The position numbers and the translations under genes are program-made. This document shows, piece after piece, positions 1-9,372 of a stretch of 64,000 bases of DNA (position 1 is the first letter of the stretch; each line of letters opens with the position of its first letter). Where the stretch lies: the NCBI RefSeq assembly GCF_015206995.1, contig NZ_JADEXR010000012.1, positions 1 to 64,000 on the forward strand, in the 5' to 3' direction. The DNA is from an aff. Roholtiella sp. LEGE 12411. Lineage in GTDB: Bacteria; Cyanobacteriota; Cyanobacteriia; Cyanobacteriales; Nostocaceae. Under the pieces are notes generated by a model. The model searched no databases and was not told where the DNA came from. It was given only the letters and a program-made list of their open reading frames with translations.

Positions 1-209
1 ATTAACAATAAGTTGAAGCTGATTAAAAGGCTAGGTTATGGCTTTCGTAATTTCGCAAACTTTCGATTGCGCTGCCTATTATCTTGGCACTTTAGTGTTA
101 AATCTCCATAAGGGGATCGGTAGAACCCAAAAAGATTTATTTGTCATAGCGAGCAAGGATCGAAGATTGCTTCGCTGGTAATAAGTTTTTATAATTAGGC
201 GATCGCAGA

Positions 210-440
210 ACCCTGAAGCCACTTCCGCCAACCCTGAAGTCACTCCCGCCAACCCTGAAGTCACTCCCGCCAACCCTGAAGTCACTCCCGCCAACCCTGA
301 AGTCACTCCCGCCAACCCTGAAGTCACTCCCGTCAACCCTGGAGTCACTCCCGTCAACCCTGAAGTCACTCCCGTCAACCCTGGAGTCACTCCCGTCAAC
401 CCTGAAGTCACTCCCGCCAACCCTGAAGTCACTCCCGTCA
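210..440. repeat. 21-bp tandem repeat, 11 units
   Basis: Eleven contiguous 21-bp units, of the type ACCCTGAAGTCACTCCCGCC plus A, run without a gap. Units differ only at a few positions (A/G in CTGRAG, C/T in CCCGYCA; the first unit is slightly diverged). Because 21 is a multiple of three, all frames stay open and encode heptapeptide repeats (NPEVTPA on the plus strand, GVTSGLA on the minus strand). I see no start signal or flanking domain that would make it a gene, so I treat it as a minisatellite. Confidence 0.9.
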
Positions 441-482
441 ACTCTGCATCTAATCTGAAAAAATGGCAGTAAAGAGCGATGC

Positions 483-931
483 CTACGGCGGGCTACACCA
501 ACGCTTGACTCTAAAATTCATTGCCAGGATGTCTTGATACAATTGGTCTGTGCTAGTAATGGTGATTTTGCCATCTACCTGAAGCTTCTTAATGACTGCT
601 AAGGTTCCCTTAACATTTAATCCCAGTCGAGTTGCTTCTTTTCTAGCTGCAAAGTCATCTAAAATTATGTAATCTATTTGTAATTCAGTGCCTAAAGCAA
701 TAGCCTCTGATTCTCCTCTCCCTAGTCGCATATTTAGACGATTGGCTAAGGAAAGTAATTGAATTTCTTTGACTAATATTTTATCGGCATCAATTAAAGC
801 TTTTACCTGCTGACTCGCTGCATCAGATTTAGCACTGATTTCTTCTGAAACAAAAATGTTTCTTTTTGCTCAATATTATTAAATAATGGAATTTCTGAGG
901 CAACACTTCTTAATTCTTCCTTACTAGTCAT
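483..931 (-). pseudogene. DUF3368 (PIN-like toxin) gene, frameshifted
   Basis: The downstream part (483-731) encodes an 82-residue segment with the DUF3368 signature: GRGESEAIAL, then IILDDFAAR, then LGLNVKGTLAVI. DUF3368 proteins are PIN-domain-like and are often toxins of VapC-type pairs. Upstream, the same protein continues in another frame from ATG 931 (MTSKEELRSVASEI...). The frames join if one T is restored in the T run at 852-856 (minus strand), giving ...ETFFVSEEISAKSD.... The usual N-terminus with the first catalytic Asp is missing, so the gene is both frameshifted and 5'-truncated. The 3' end runs into a GCCTACGGCGGGC-type cyanobacterial repeat. No antitoxin gene is visible beside it. 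The family call comes from motif recognition; inactivity is inferred. Confidence 0.6.
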
Positions 932-1163
932 AGGTATTTCAAGCTACCGACTGGATACCCTCTAGATTATCCTAAATTTCAGCAAGCGAAACCTGCGGTA
1001 AGCTACGCTAATGCACACTTGATTAAGTCTCAAAGAGTTGAAACTCAAGTAATTTCACAAAAAGCTGTCGTTACTGTAAGTGAATGAAATAGCCCTGGCA
1101 ACAAAGGTTATCCCACGGATGAATTAGCAGTAAGCTGTTGTAGGGCGTTTGTAACAATTTACT

Positions 1164-2399
1164 ATGGCAACGATTAACGACAACTATCTCAAACTGAAAG
1201 CAGGTTATCTATTTCCTGAAATTGCTCGCCGGGTTAATACCTTTGTTGAAGCTAATCCTGATGCCAAAGTCATCCGGCTAGGTATTGGCGATGTCACCGA
1301 ACCGCTGCCTGAAGCTTGCCGCACAGCTATGATCAAAGCTGTTGAAGAAATGGGCGATCGCGCTACTTTCAAAGGCTACGGCCCAGAACAAGGCTATGCT
1401 TGGTTACGGGAGAAAATTGCCATCCAGGATTTCCAGGCGCGGGGAGCCGAGATAGACGCATCGGAAATCTTTATCTCTGACGGTTCCAAATGTGACACGG
1501 GCAATATTCTGGAAATCTTTGGACATGACAACACCATCGCCGTCACTGACCCAGTTTATCCGGTGTATGTAGATACAAACGTCATGACGGGAAATACTGG
1601 AGATGCCAACAATCAAGGCGAATTTGAAGGCTTAGTCTATCTGCCGATTACTGCTGAAAACAACTTTACCGCTGAGATTCCCTCTCAAAAAGTTGATTTA
1701 ATTTATCTTTGCTTTCCTAATAATCCTACTGGTGCGATCGCCACCAAAGAATACCTAAAGACGTGGGTAGACTATGCTAAAGCTAATGGCTCGATCATTT
1801 TCTTTGACGCTGCTTATGAAGCCTACATTACTGATCCCCAAATTCCCCACTCTATCTATGAGATTGAAGGAGCAAGGGAAGTTGCGATCGAGTTCCGTTC
1901 CTTCTCTAAGAATGCAGGCTTTACGGGAACCCGCTGTGCATTAACTGTTGTGCCAAAAACACTAACAGGAAAAGCGGCTGATGGTTCCCATGTGGAACTC
2001 TGGAAACTGTGGAATCGTCGTCAGTCCACCAAGTTTAATGGGGTATCCTACATCGTACAACGCGGAGCCGAGGCAGTCTATTCTGAAGAAGGACAGACAC
2101 AAATCAAAGCATTGGTTAGTTTCTATTTAGAAAATGCCAAAATTATTCGTGAGAAACTTACAGCCGCCGGATTAGCAGTATATGGCGGCGTTAATGCGCC
2201 TTACGTCTGGGTAAAAACGCCTAATGGTTTGTCCAGTTGGGAATTTTTTGATAAGCTGCTGCACACTGTGAATGTTGTAGGAACCCCTGGTTCTGGCTTT
2301 GGCGCCGCAGGTGAGGGTTACTTTCGGATTTCAGCATTTAATAGCCGGGAGAATGTCGAAGAAGCAATGAAGCGGATTGCTAATAACTTTAAAGTATAA
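1164..2399 (+). CDS. dapL: L,L-diaminopimelate aminotransferase
   Basis: The 411-residue protein is a fold-type I PLP aminotransferase of the DapL family. It converts tetrahydrodipicolinate directly to L,L-diaminopimelate using glutamate, in lysine and peptidoglycan synthesis; this is the route used by cyanobacteria and plants. Visible landmarks are the N-terminal [27 protein letters not shown], the substrate-binding segment [11 protein letters not shown], and the PLP lysine in [13 protein letters not shown]. The C-terminus ([15 protein letters not shown]) carries the carboxylate-binding Arg. Length matches the family (about 410). The ATG at 1164 starts the canonical [11 protein letters not shown] sequence. 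No strong Shine-Dalgarno is seen. The gene stands alone, with no pathway partners nearby. Confidence 0.97.
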   Translation: MATINDNYLKLKAGYLFPEIARRVNTFVEANPDAKVIRLGIGDVTEPLPEACRTAMIKAVEEMGDRATFKGYGPEQGYAWLREKIAIQDFQARGAEIDASEIFISDGSKCDTGNILEIFGHDNTIAVTDPVYPVYVDTNVMTGNTGDANNQGEFEGLVYLPITAENNFTAEIPSQKVDLIYLCFPNNPTGAIATKEYLKTWVDYAKANGSIIFFDAAYEAYITDPQIPHSIYEIEGAREVAIEFRSFSKNAGFTGTRCALTVVPKTLTGKAADGSHVELWKLWNRRQSTKFNGVSYIVQRGAEAVYSEEGQTQIKALVSFYLENAKIIREKLTAAGLAVYGGVNAPYVWVKTPNGLSSWEFFDKLLHTVNVVGTPGSGFGAAGEGYFRISAFNSRENVEEAMKRIANNFKV

Positions 2400-2627
2400 A
2401 GCAATGTCTAACGGCAAGCTGCTCCGCGTCTACGTTTTGTGATAATTTTGCGTAAGTTCTGAGTATTAAAGGTTATGGTGGGCAGCATTACCCACCGACC
2501 TTAATAAATAACTTAAGACTTATGCCGATGGGAAAGCTATAAAAATTATGTCCAAAGCAGCGGGATGGCTTTTCGACAACGCCCACTTTAAAGTTGAAGT
2601 CTACTGGCGCTTTCAATAAAGCCTTGC

Positions 2628-2825
2628 TCAACGATCTTGAAGATAGCCTTGTAGATTTATTGATTGGACATCTGTGTAATTACTAATAATATTATCTTTG
2701 ATCATGCCTATTTGTACAAATTTTACCAATAGCTTTTGTGCTTGCTGTTGATTTAAACCTTGAATATGCGTTTCTAGAACTTTTAGTTTAAATTGCTGTT
2801 CTATAGTGAGTTCTATAGATTTCAT
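2628..2825 (-). CDS. nblA: NblA-family phycobilisome degradation protein
   Basis: A 65-residue protein with the NblA pattern: MKSIELTIEQQFKLKVLE, then GLNQQQAQKLLVKF, then MIKDNII. NblA is a small helical adaptor that binds phycobiliproteins and presents phycobilisomes to Clp protease under nutrient stress. The ATG at 2825 is chosen over one nine codons upstream because AGGAGAG sits at ideal spacing before it and the family's N-terminus begins there. The C-terminal tail (NYTDVQSINLQGYLQDR) is longer than in many NblA proteins. No NtcA box (GTA-N8-TAC) was found by eye in the 250 bp upstream. It is isolated, in an AT-rich gene-poor stretch. Confidence 0.85.
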   Translation of the reverse strand: MKSIELTIEQQFKLKVLETHIQGLNQQQAQKLLVKFVQIGMIKDNIISNYTDVQSINLQGYLQDR

Positions 2826-4109
2826 AATTTCTCTCCTATTGATAGGTTTCAATCTCTTGTTTAGGTTTTTAGTTTGCTAATTTCATACATTGCAACCTGA
2901 GACTCAAAAACTTAAGGACTCACGTTTGGTGTACAGCCTCAACGCTCATAATATGCAAGTTTATTTGCGTAATAGCTTAGCTTGAGAACTTAATTTCAGG
3001 TAATTTTTGGAACCGATGCCATATCTCAGTATTAACTAAAATATAGTTATGCAGCCATTAAACTTTCTTCTTTATTTCCAGGACTTACGCAACTGGCATA
3101 TTATTTTAAGTTCGTAGTAAGGACTTTAGTCCTTATTTTGAGGACAAACAAAAAATTGAGATTTTTGTGACACTTGCGTAAGTCCTGATTTCAAGCAATT
3201 GTTTTTCAAATCCAAAGTAACATTAGACTATTATTTTCTAACTTTAATTTTGATTTTTGCAATTTCACCCTGGTAAATCAAGTCTTGTGAATTGATTGCT
3301 TAGACATAAATAAAAGATTTATGTCTGTATATACTTTCAGGATAACGATTGATTTGACAAGTAATTAATTGATTTATTAATAAAAAACGATCAGTCTATT
3401 TATTAATTTAAGGAAATATTGTCATTCCATGAACTTATTAACGTTTAATCTCCGCATGAAAAGTATTTAAGCCAAGAACAATAATTTGTATTATCTTATT
3501 AAAAAAACTAATTTACAATTATTATTTTAATTTAAGGTTTTATTTTTATCTAAGTGTATCAGGAGAAAGGAAAACCCTAAATTTGATATTAGGCAATAGC
3601 TATGGGGTTTATGCAATTAGATAGAGACACAATACATTTGTAAAATTAGCAGCAATTTTTACTTAATAGTTTTTCTGAAATTAATATTCTAATCCAGTTA
3701 AAAATTACAGGCATAATAACTTTAATTATGTCTCGAAAAAGCTAAATATGGCTCTCAAGCAAGGAGCCACTATTGCAGAGATAGAGGAACTACTAAGCTC
3801 TGACTTGCAAACAAGATAATTTCCCCGTCCCTTTACTATGTCAGCTACTTTTGTATAAATAATTTATAACATCTGTCAAACGAAACAAAAATTGTATTCC
3901 TTTAGTTAGATAAAAAAATACCGAGTAATAGATACTTTATCTAAAGAAGAACACGATTTAGGTACTTGCTGAAAAGTGGCTACCCTTAGATGCATCAGTG
4001 AATATAATTTATCTGGATTAATTCGTGTTTATATGTGATGCAAACGAGGTAAGAGCTTACTAGTTCTGCCTTGAAAGCCAACAATGTAAAATTTTATAGC
4101 GGGGTTGCC
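2826..4109. other. Long AT-rich intergenic region before sucrose synthase
   Basis: About 1.3 kb with no convincing gene. It contains the miniature element at 3080-3186. A 23-codon reading frame at 3748-3819 (MALKQGATIAEIEELLSSD...) looks protein-like, but it is too short to call and may be a remnant. The rest is AT-rich and presumably holds the nblA promoter at its left end and the sucrose synthase promoter at its right end; I could not define either. Confidence 0.6.
3080..3186 (+). mobile_element. Miniature inverted-repeat element, copy 1 (107 bp)
   Basis: The ends are AGGACTTACGCAA (3080-3092) and its exact reverse complement TTGCGTAAGTCCT (3174-3186). No reading frame lies inside. ATTTC occurs one base outside each end (…ATTTCC before, GATTTC after), consistent with a short target duplication. 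A second copy with the same terminal sequence, in opposite orientation, is at 52453-52590. It fits a non-autonomous MITE-like element. Confidence 0.75.
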
Positions 4110-6530
4110 GTGTCTGAATTATTCCAAGCAGTCCTAGATAGTGAACAAAAGAGTGATTTGCGTTCCTTCATAAGTGAATTACGTCAGCAAGACAAAAAGT
4201 ATTTGCTACGTAACGACATACTGAATGTGTATAGTGAATACTGCTCTAAGTATCAGAAATCTGAGAAGTTTTTTACTACCTCTGATTTAGGCAAGTTAAT
4301 TTACTATACTCAGGAAATTATTCAGGAGGACTCAAACTTCTGTTTTATTATCCGTCCTAAGATTGCTAGTCAAGAAATTTATTGGTTGACATCAGACTTG
4401 AGTGTCGAGCCAATGACTGTACAAGATCTACTCGATCTGCGCGATCGCTTAGTGAACAAGTTTCATCCTAACGAAGGCCACCTCCTAGAGTTGGACTTTG
4501 GGCCATTTTATGACTACACCCCAGTCATCCGCGACCCCAAAAATATTGGTAAAGGGGTGCAATTTCTCAACCGCTATCTATCCAGCAAAATATTTCAAGA
4601 CTCTAAACAATTGCTGGAAAGCTTATTAAATTTCTTACGTCTGCATCAATACAACGGTGTTCAGCTGCTGGTAAATGATCGCATTCAATCGGAGCAACAA
4701 CTTTCCCAGCAAGTTAAAAAAGCGATCACATTTGTTAGCGATCGCCCCAATGAAGAACCTTACGAAGACTTCCGGTTACAATTACAAACAATGGGTTTTG
4801 AACCGGGTTGGGGTAACACGGCCCAGCGCGTGCAAGACACTTTAAATATTCTCGATGAATTAATTGATTCTCCTGATCCCCAGACTCTAGAAGCCTTTAT
4901 TTCTCGCGTTCCGATGATTTTTAGAATCGTCCTCGTTTCAGCCCACGGTTGGTTTGGGCAAGAAGGCGTATTGGGGCGTCCCGACACTGGTGGTCAGGTG
5001 GTTTACGTGCTTGATCAAGCAAAGAGTCTGGAAAAGCAGTTGCAAGAAGATGCCTTACTAGCTGGTTTAGAAAAACTGAACGTCCAGCCAAAGGTGATTA
5101 TTCTCACCCGCCTAATTCCTAATAGTGATGGTACTCTTTGTAATCAACGACTAGAAAAAGTCCACGGTACTGAAAACGCCTGGATTTTACGAGTACCTTT
5201 GCGAGAATTTAATCCCAACATGACTCAAAACTGGATTTCCCGGTTTGAGTTTTGGCCTTATCTAGAAACCTACGCTATTGATTCAGAAAGAGAACTATTA
5301 GCAGAATTTCAAGGTAGGCCTGACTTAATTGTTGGTAACTATACTGATGGGAATTTAGTGGCGTTTTTGCTAGCACGGCGGATGAAAGTCACTCAGTGCA
5401 ATGTCGCCCATGCTTTGGAGAAATCTAAATATTTGTTCAGCAACCTCTACTGGCAAGATTTAGAAGATAAATATCATTTCTCATTGCAATTTACTGCTGA
5501 TTTAATTGCAATGAATGCTGCCAACTTCGTTATTAGCAGCACCTATCAAGAAATTGTCGGAACAACCGATAGTGTGGGACAGTACGAGTCTTACAAATGC
5601 TTCACCATGCCGGAGTTGTACCATGTAGTGAATGGGATTGAATTATTTAGTCCTAAATTTAACGTCGTACCGCCTGGAGTAAACGAGAATTACTATTTTC
5701 CCTATTCGCAAACTCAAGACCGAGTAGAGAGCGATCGCCAACGTCTTGCAGATACACTTTTTACCTTGGAAGATCCGACCCAAATCTTTGGCACACTTGA
5801 CGATCCTAGTAAGCGTCCTCTCTTCTCAATGGCGCGTCTTGACCGGATCAAAAACCTCACAGGTTTAGCCGAATGCTATGGTCAAAGTAAGGAATTACAG
5901 CAGCATTGCAACCTAATTTTAGTTGCGGGTAAGTTGCGTGTGGAAGAATCAGGCGACAACGAAGAACGTGACGAAATTATTAGACTTTACCAGATCATTG
6001 ATGAATACAATCTTCACGGGAAGATTCGCTGGCTCGGTGTACGCCTATCTAAAACTGATTCTGGTGAAATTTACCGAGTGATAGCCGATCACCAAGGAAT
6101 CTTTGTGCAACCGGCTTTGTTTGAAGCTTTTGGTTTGACAATTTTAGAGGCGATGGTTTCCGGAATACCGACTTTTGCCACACAGTTTGGTGGTCCATTA
6201 GAAATTATTCAGGATAAGCTTAATGGATTTTACATTAACCCAACAAATTTAGAAGATACAGCCGCAAAAATTGTAGAGTTTGTCATTAAATGCCAACAGA
6301 ATCCTAATTATTGGAATGAAATTTCCCAGCGAGCAGTTGACCGAGTTTACAGCACTTATACTTGGAAAATTCACACTAACAAGCTATTATCGTTAGCACG
6401 GATTTATGGGTTCTGGAACTTTACATCGAAGGAAAACCGAGAGGATTTGTTGCGCTACATTGAGGCTTTGTTCTATTTAATTTACAAACCAAAAGCGCAA
6501 CAACTATTAGAGCAGCATAAGTATCGGTAA
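4110..6530 (+). CDS. susA: Sucrose synthase
   Basis: A GT-B glycosyltransferase of the plant/cyanobacterial sucrose synthase type. It catalyses sucrose + NDP = NDP-glucose + fructose, mainly in the cleavage direction in filamentous cyanobacteria. The GTG at 4110 gives 806 residues beginning VSELFQAVLDSEQK, which matches the start and length I know for Anabaena SusA; a TTG 39 bases upstream is in frame but gives an atypical extension. Landmarks include RDPKNIGKGVQFLNRYLSS in the regulatory N-terminal half, GRPDTGGQVVYVLDQ (fructose site), ARLDRIKNLTGLAECYG, and the E-x7-E segment FEAFGLTILEAMVSGIPTFA for nucleotide-sugar binding. It is monocistronic, with long intergenic space upstream. The call is firm; only the start codon is uncertain. 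Confidence 0.95.
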   Translation: MSELFQAVLDSEQKSDLRSFISELRQQDKKYLLRNDILNVYSEYCSKYQKSEKFFTTSDLGKLIYYTQEIIQEDSNFCFIIRPKIASQEIYWLTSDLSVEPMTVQDLLDLRDRLVNKFHPNEGHLLELDFGPFYDYTPVIRDPKNIGKGVQFLNRYLSSKIFQDSKQLLESLLNFLRLHQYNGVQLLVNDRIQSEQQLSQQVKKAITFVSDRPNEEPYEDFRLQLQTMGFEPGWGNTAQRVQDTLNILDELIDSPDPQTLEAFISRVPMIFRIVLVSAHGWFGQEGVLGRPDTGGQVVYVLDQAKSLEKQLQEDALLAGLEKLNVQPKVIILTRLIPNSDGTLCNQRLEKVHGTENAWILRVPLREFNPNMTQNWISRFEFWPYLETYAIDSERELLAEFQGRPDLIVGNYTDGNLVAFLLARRMKVTQCNVAHALEKSKYLFSNLYWQDLEDKYHFSLQFTADLIAMNAANFVISSTYQEIVGTTDSVGQYESYKCFTMPELYHVVNGIELFSPKFNVVPPGVNENYYFPYSQTQDRVESDRQRLADTLFTLEDPTQIFGTLDDPSKRPLFSMARLDRIKNLTGLAECYGQSKELQQHCNLILVAGKLRVEESGDNEERDEIIRLYQIIDEYNLHGKIRWLGVRLSKTDSGEIYRVIADHQGIFVQPALFEAFGLTILEAMVSGIPTFATQFGGPLEIIQDKLNGFYINPTNLEDTAAKIVEFVIKCQQNPNYWNEISQRAVDRVYSTYTWKIHTNKLLSLARIYGFWNFTSKENREDLLRYIEALFYLIYKPKAQQLLEQHKYR

Positions 6531-6568
6531 TTAGTCATTTGTCATTCGTTTTAACTCTTGACTCTTGA

Positions 6569-7117
6569 CTAAATTGTCAACGCACGCCAGGTTCGTTGAC
6601 CAACTATTCCATCCACTGCTAAATTTTGCTGGTTTTGAAAGGCTTTGACAGCAGTCTCTGTCAGCGCTCCGAAAATCCCATCAATTCGGACGGTATAGCC
6701 GTTAGAGATTAACAACCGTTGTAAAGCTCTAACGGCTACACCGGAGCTACCAAAATAGAGATTTGGCAAAGGTTGGCTACTAAACTTTTGGAATCGGCCT
6801 ACAGCCTTTGTACGGTCTTTACCTACGGATTGTGAATACTTCTTAGCTTCCGATAAGCCAGAAGAACCTAGAGACTTATTCTTGTTTTTAATTTGATTAA
6901 GTGTATTTTCTTTTGTGAGCGCTGACATAGTAGTCTGGGAAGCTGCATCTGCCTGCACGAATTCAGGTGGTGTGACTTGAGCAGCTAGAGATAACTGACT
7001 CTCTATTGACTGTTGGACGCCATTTTCCATCTGAAATAATTGTTGCTCCGGCAAATTGGGCCCAGATGCTTGTCTTGTTGTTAACACGCTCGTCATTAGC
7101 AGGCCAATTTCAGTCAT
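6569..7117 (-). CDS. Peptidoglycan-binding domain protein
   Basis: A 182-residue protein. The C-terminal 65 residues are a PG_binding_1 domain (LYFGSSGVAVRALQRLLISN ... DGIFGALTETAVKAFQ ... DGIVGQRTWRAL). These three-helix modules bind the cell wall, usually beside a catalytic domain. No catalytic domain is present here. The first ~110 residues are low complexity, rich in Gln, Ser and Thr, with no clear signal peptide. It is convergent with sucrose synthase and ends 39 bp from it. It could be a wall-anchoring accessory protein; the substrate is unknown. Confidence 0.8.
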   Translation of the reverse strand: MTEIGLLMTSVLTTRQASGPNLPEQQLFQMENGVQQSIESQLSLAAQVTPPEFVQADAASQTTMSALTKENTLNQIKNKNKSLGSSGLSEAKKYSQSVGKDRTKAVGRFQKFSSQPLPNLYFGSSGVAVRALQRLLISNGYTVRIDGIFGALTETAVKAFQNQQNLAVDGIVGQRTWRALTI

Positions 7118-7683
7118 GGTAGTTCATTTTACTAAGACCAATACTTCTTTTGACGAACAAAAATGCTGCTATTCCGGAATAGTGCATACTGAATTAATTG
7201 AAAAATCATGTACTAATTTTTTCATATAAATCGTCCTTGTCTCATTTTCTCTCCTCATACTTCGGTCTAATTAGACTACTTTGCTTTAGGCTTTGTACTT
7301 TTTTTAATCTGTGATTAAGGCATCAATTTGTAAAACATTGCTCCTAAATCAACGGTTTAGACAATAACATACTATGTGATCTCATGGAAATGCCATCAAG
7401 CAAATTTGCATAATTATCTTCATTTGGTAGTTACTCTGCTGATGCGGCTTAAAGCATGTTTAGACAGCTACCAATAATACTACTGGACATACGGAGTTAG
7501 TTTTTTTAAGCAATCATCAATGCAGAGTTTGACAACAATGATAGACTCTAGATTCTAAAAAGATTGTCCTCCCGCAGATGGTGGTTATAAACTTTTTATA
7601 GAGTAAGAGTAGGGTGTGCTATCACTCCTAATTAAAAGCGATCGCTTGTAGTTTAATCAAAAAGCGATCGCTTTTGCAGTTAA
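7118..7683. other. Intergenic region
   Basis: 566 bp between the peptidoglycan-binding gene and the Ca2+/H+ antiporter gene. No supported reading frame. The right end holds two HIP1-centred palindromes (see the terminator at 7634-7675). Nothing else was recognised. Confidence 0.6.
7634..7675 (-). terminator. HIP1-cored hairpin terminator of the antiporter gene
   Basis: AAAAGCGATCGCTTTT (7660-7675) is a perfect palindrome nine bases past the antiporter stop. On the minus strand it is followed by a T-rich run, as in an intrinsic terminator. A second HIP1-cored copy lies at 7634-7647, so the two form a tandem pair. Confidence 0.55.
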
Positions 7684-8775
7684 CTACCCCAGGCTATCGA
7701 TTACTGGATGAAAGTAGAAGGCAAACCCCAAAACCGTATAGGCAGCTAATAGCAACGTACCTTCCAGCCAGTTTGACTTACCATCAGAACTGATGCTATT
7801 GGCAATCAATACCGACACAACCACAGCTACTAATTCAAAGGGATGGAAATTCAAATCCATCGGCTGGCCAAATACCCACCCAGCAATAACTAAAACGGGA
7901 GCAACAAATAGAGCAATCTGCATACTTGATCCCACAGCCACGGAAACAGAAAGATCCATCTTATCTTTCATTGCTACTGTAACTGCTGTAGCGTGTTCAG
8001 CAGCGTTACCAATAATGGGTACGAGGATTACCCCTGTAAACAGTGCTGTTAAACCCAACTGAGATGTTGCTACTTCTAAAGTGTCAACAAGTAGTTCTGA
8101 CTCAATTGCTACTAAGAGAGTACATACTAGTAAGACTCCACTCCACAACCAAATATTTGGTTTACTATGAGGGATTTGTTCTCCTTCTATCTCTGCTACA
8201 CCTACATCGTAGAGATAGGAATGGGTTTTCATTGAAAATAGCAGTGTTAGGGCGTAGACGAGAATTAACACCACAGCGACTGCAACGGAAAGATGTTGCA
8301 ACGTCTGTTCACCAATCCCTTGAGAACTGAATTTCATTGCTGTTGGCAGCAAAATTGCAATTACTGCCAAATTCATAGAAGAAGCATTAACCCGCGCCAC
8401 AATCGGCTGAAATGTCTGTTCTTTGTGGCGCAAACCGCCCAAAAGCATGGAAAGACCCATCACTAGTAGTAAATTGCCGATAATCGATCCCGTAATACTG
8501 GCTTTTACCACTTCTACTAATCCGCCTTTGAGAGCAACTAGGGCGATAATCAGTTCGGTAGCATTGCCAAAGGTAGCATTTAACAACCCTCCCAATGACG
8601 GCCCAACTACTACAGCAATTTCTTCTGTGGCTGTACCCATCCAAGCTGCTAAGGGCAGAATCGCTAATCCTGCTGTAATGAAAACGATTAATTCACCCCA
8701 CTCCAGAAAGTGGGCTGCTAATGAAATCGGGATAAATAGCAATAAAACTAGAAAAACAATGTTTTTACCTGACAT
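7684..8775 (-). CDS. cax: Calcium/proton antiporter (CaCA superfamily)
   Basis: A 363-residue integral membrane protein with about 11 hydrophobic segments. The two inverted alpha-repeat signatures of CAX exchangers are present: GNATELIIALVALKGGLVEV in the first half and GNAAEHATAVTVAMKDKMD in the second. They are separated by an acidic loop region (VAEIEGEQIPHSKP). CAX proteins export Ca2+ (sometimes Mn2+ or Cd2+) in exchange for H+. Length fits bacterial CAX proteins (350-370). The ATG at 8775 gives MSGKNIVFLVLLLF, already a membrane segment. It is monocistronic with a palindromic terminator just downstream. Confidence 0.93.
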   Translation of the reverse strand: MSGKNIVFLVLLLFIPISLAAHFLEWGELIVFITAGLAILPLAAWMGTATEEIAVVVGPSLGGLLNATFGNATELIIALVALKGGLVEVVKASITGSIIGNLLLVMGLSMLLGGLRHKEQTFQPIVARVNASSMNLAVIAILLPTAMKFSSQGIGEQTLQHLSVAVAVVLILVYALTLLFSMKTHSYLYDVGVAEIEGEQIPHSKPNIWLWSGVLLVCTLLVAIESELLVDTLEVATSQLGLTALFTGVILVPIIGNAAEHATAVTVAMKDKMDLSVSVAVGSSMQIALFVAPVLVIAGWVFGQPMDLNFHPFELVAVVVSVLIANSISSDGKSNWLEGTLLLAAYTVLGFAFYFHPVIDSLG

Positions 8776-9372
8776 TTGTCACCTTGAATTGAGGGTATCT
8801 TATCCGAGTGCTCTTAGCGTAGCGGGGCGTAGCCCGTCCTGAGTTATAAGTACTGAGTCAAGAGTTACGAACTTTAATTATTTCTGTTTAGCTAGTTACT
8901 AATCTTCATTCTTTTGACTTACTCATCACTCAGCACTCCCATAGGATACTCTCAACCATCTGTAGACTTATTCAGAGATTCTACTGTTTTCACTCTTGTG
9001 CTAGATATGTAATATAAGATTGCGTTTTATTGTGTTTTTGCAATCTTTTGTTGCAAAACTATGAATTTAAGCCAAAATATTACACCAGAAATGGGGTTTA
9101 ATGTATTAAAAGACAATTAAATTTTTTATTGGCGCTGCCAACGAAAAAAATCCTAACCGAGGCGTCATTCAATGGCTAACTACTTTAAATTTTTAGGAAA
9201 AAGGCTGTGTGATAACGCAGATTTCCTGCCATACTAAGACCGCTTCCTAGGAAATTTGCTTGAATCCCATAGTTGTCGTCTATCTCGGATTTGTGTTCAA
9301 ACTGTTGTAGAGAGGTTTACGCACAATATTTTCGACGCAACTGCAAGTTTTTTGTTTTGGATAAATATATAC
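8776..9372. other. Divergent intergenic region
   Basis: 597 bp between the divergent antiporter and GH57 genes, so it should contain both promoters. It holds one short cyanobacterial interspersed repeat (GCGTAGCGGGGCGTAGCCCG, 8817-8836) and AGTCAAGAGT-type filler. No gene or defined operator was recognised. Confidence 0.6.

Noticed and set aside
79-441. A 120-codon minus-strand frame with GVTSGLA repeats
   Set aside because: It is a by-product of the 21-bp tandem repeat; the opposite strand is equally open and there is no start signal or non-repeat domain.
2826-3060. An NtcA box upstream of nblA
   Set aside because: No GTA-N8-TAC motif was found by eye at a suitable distance.
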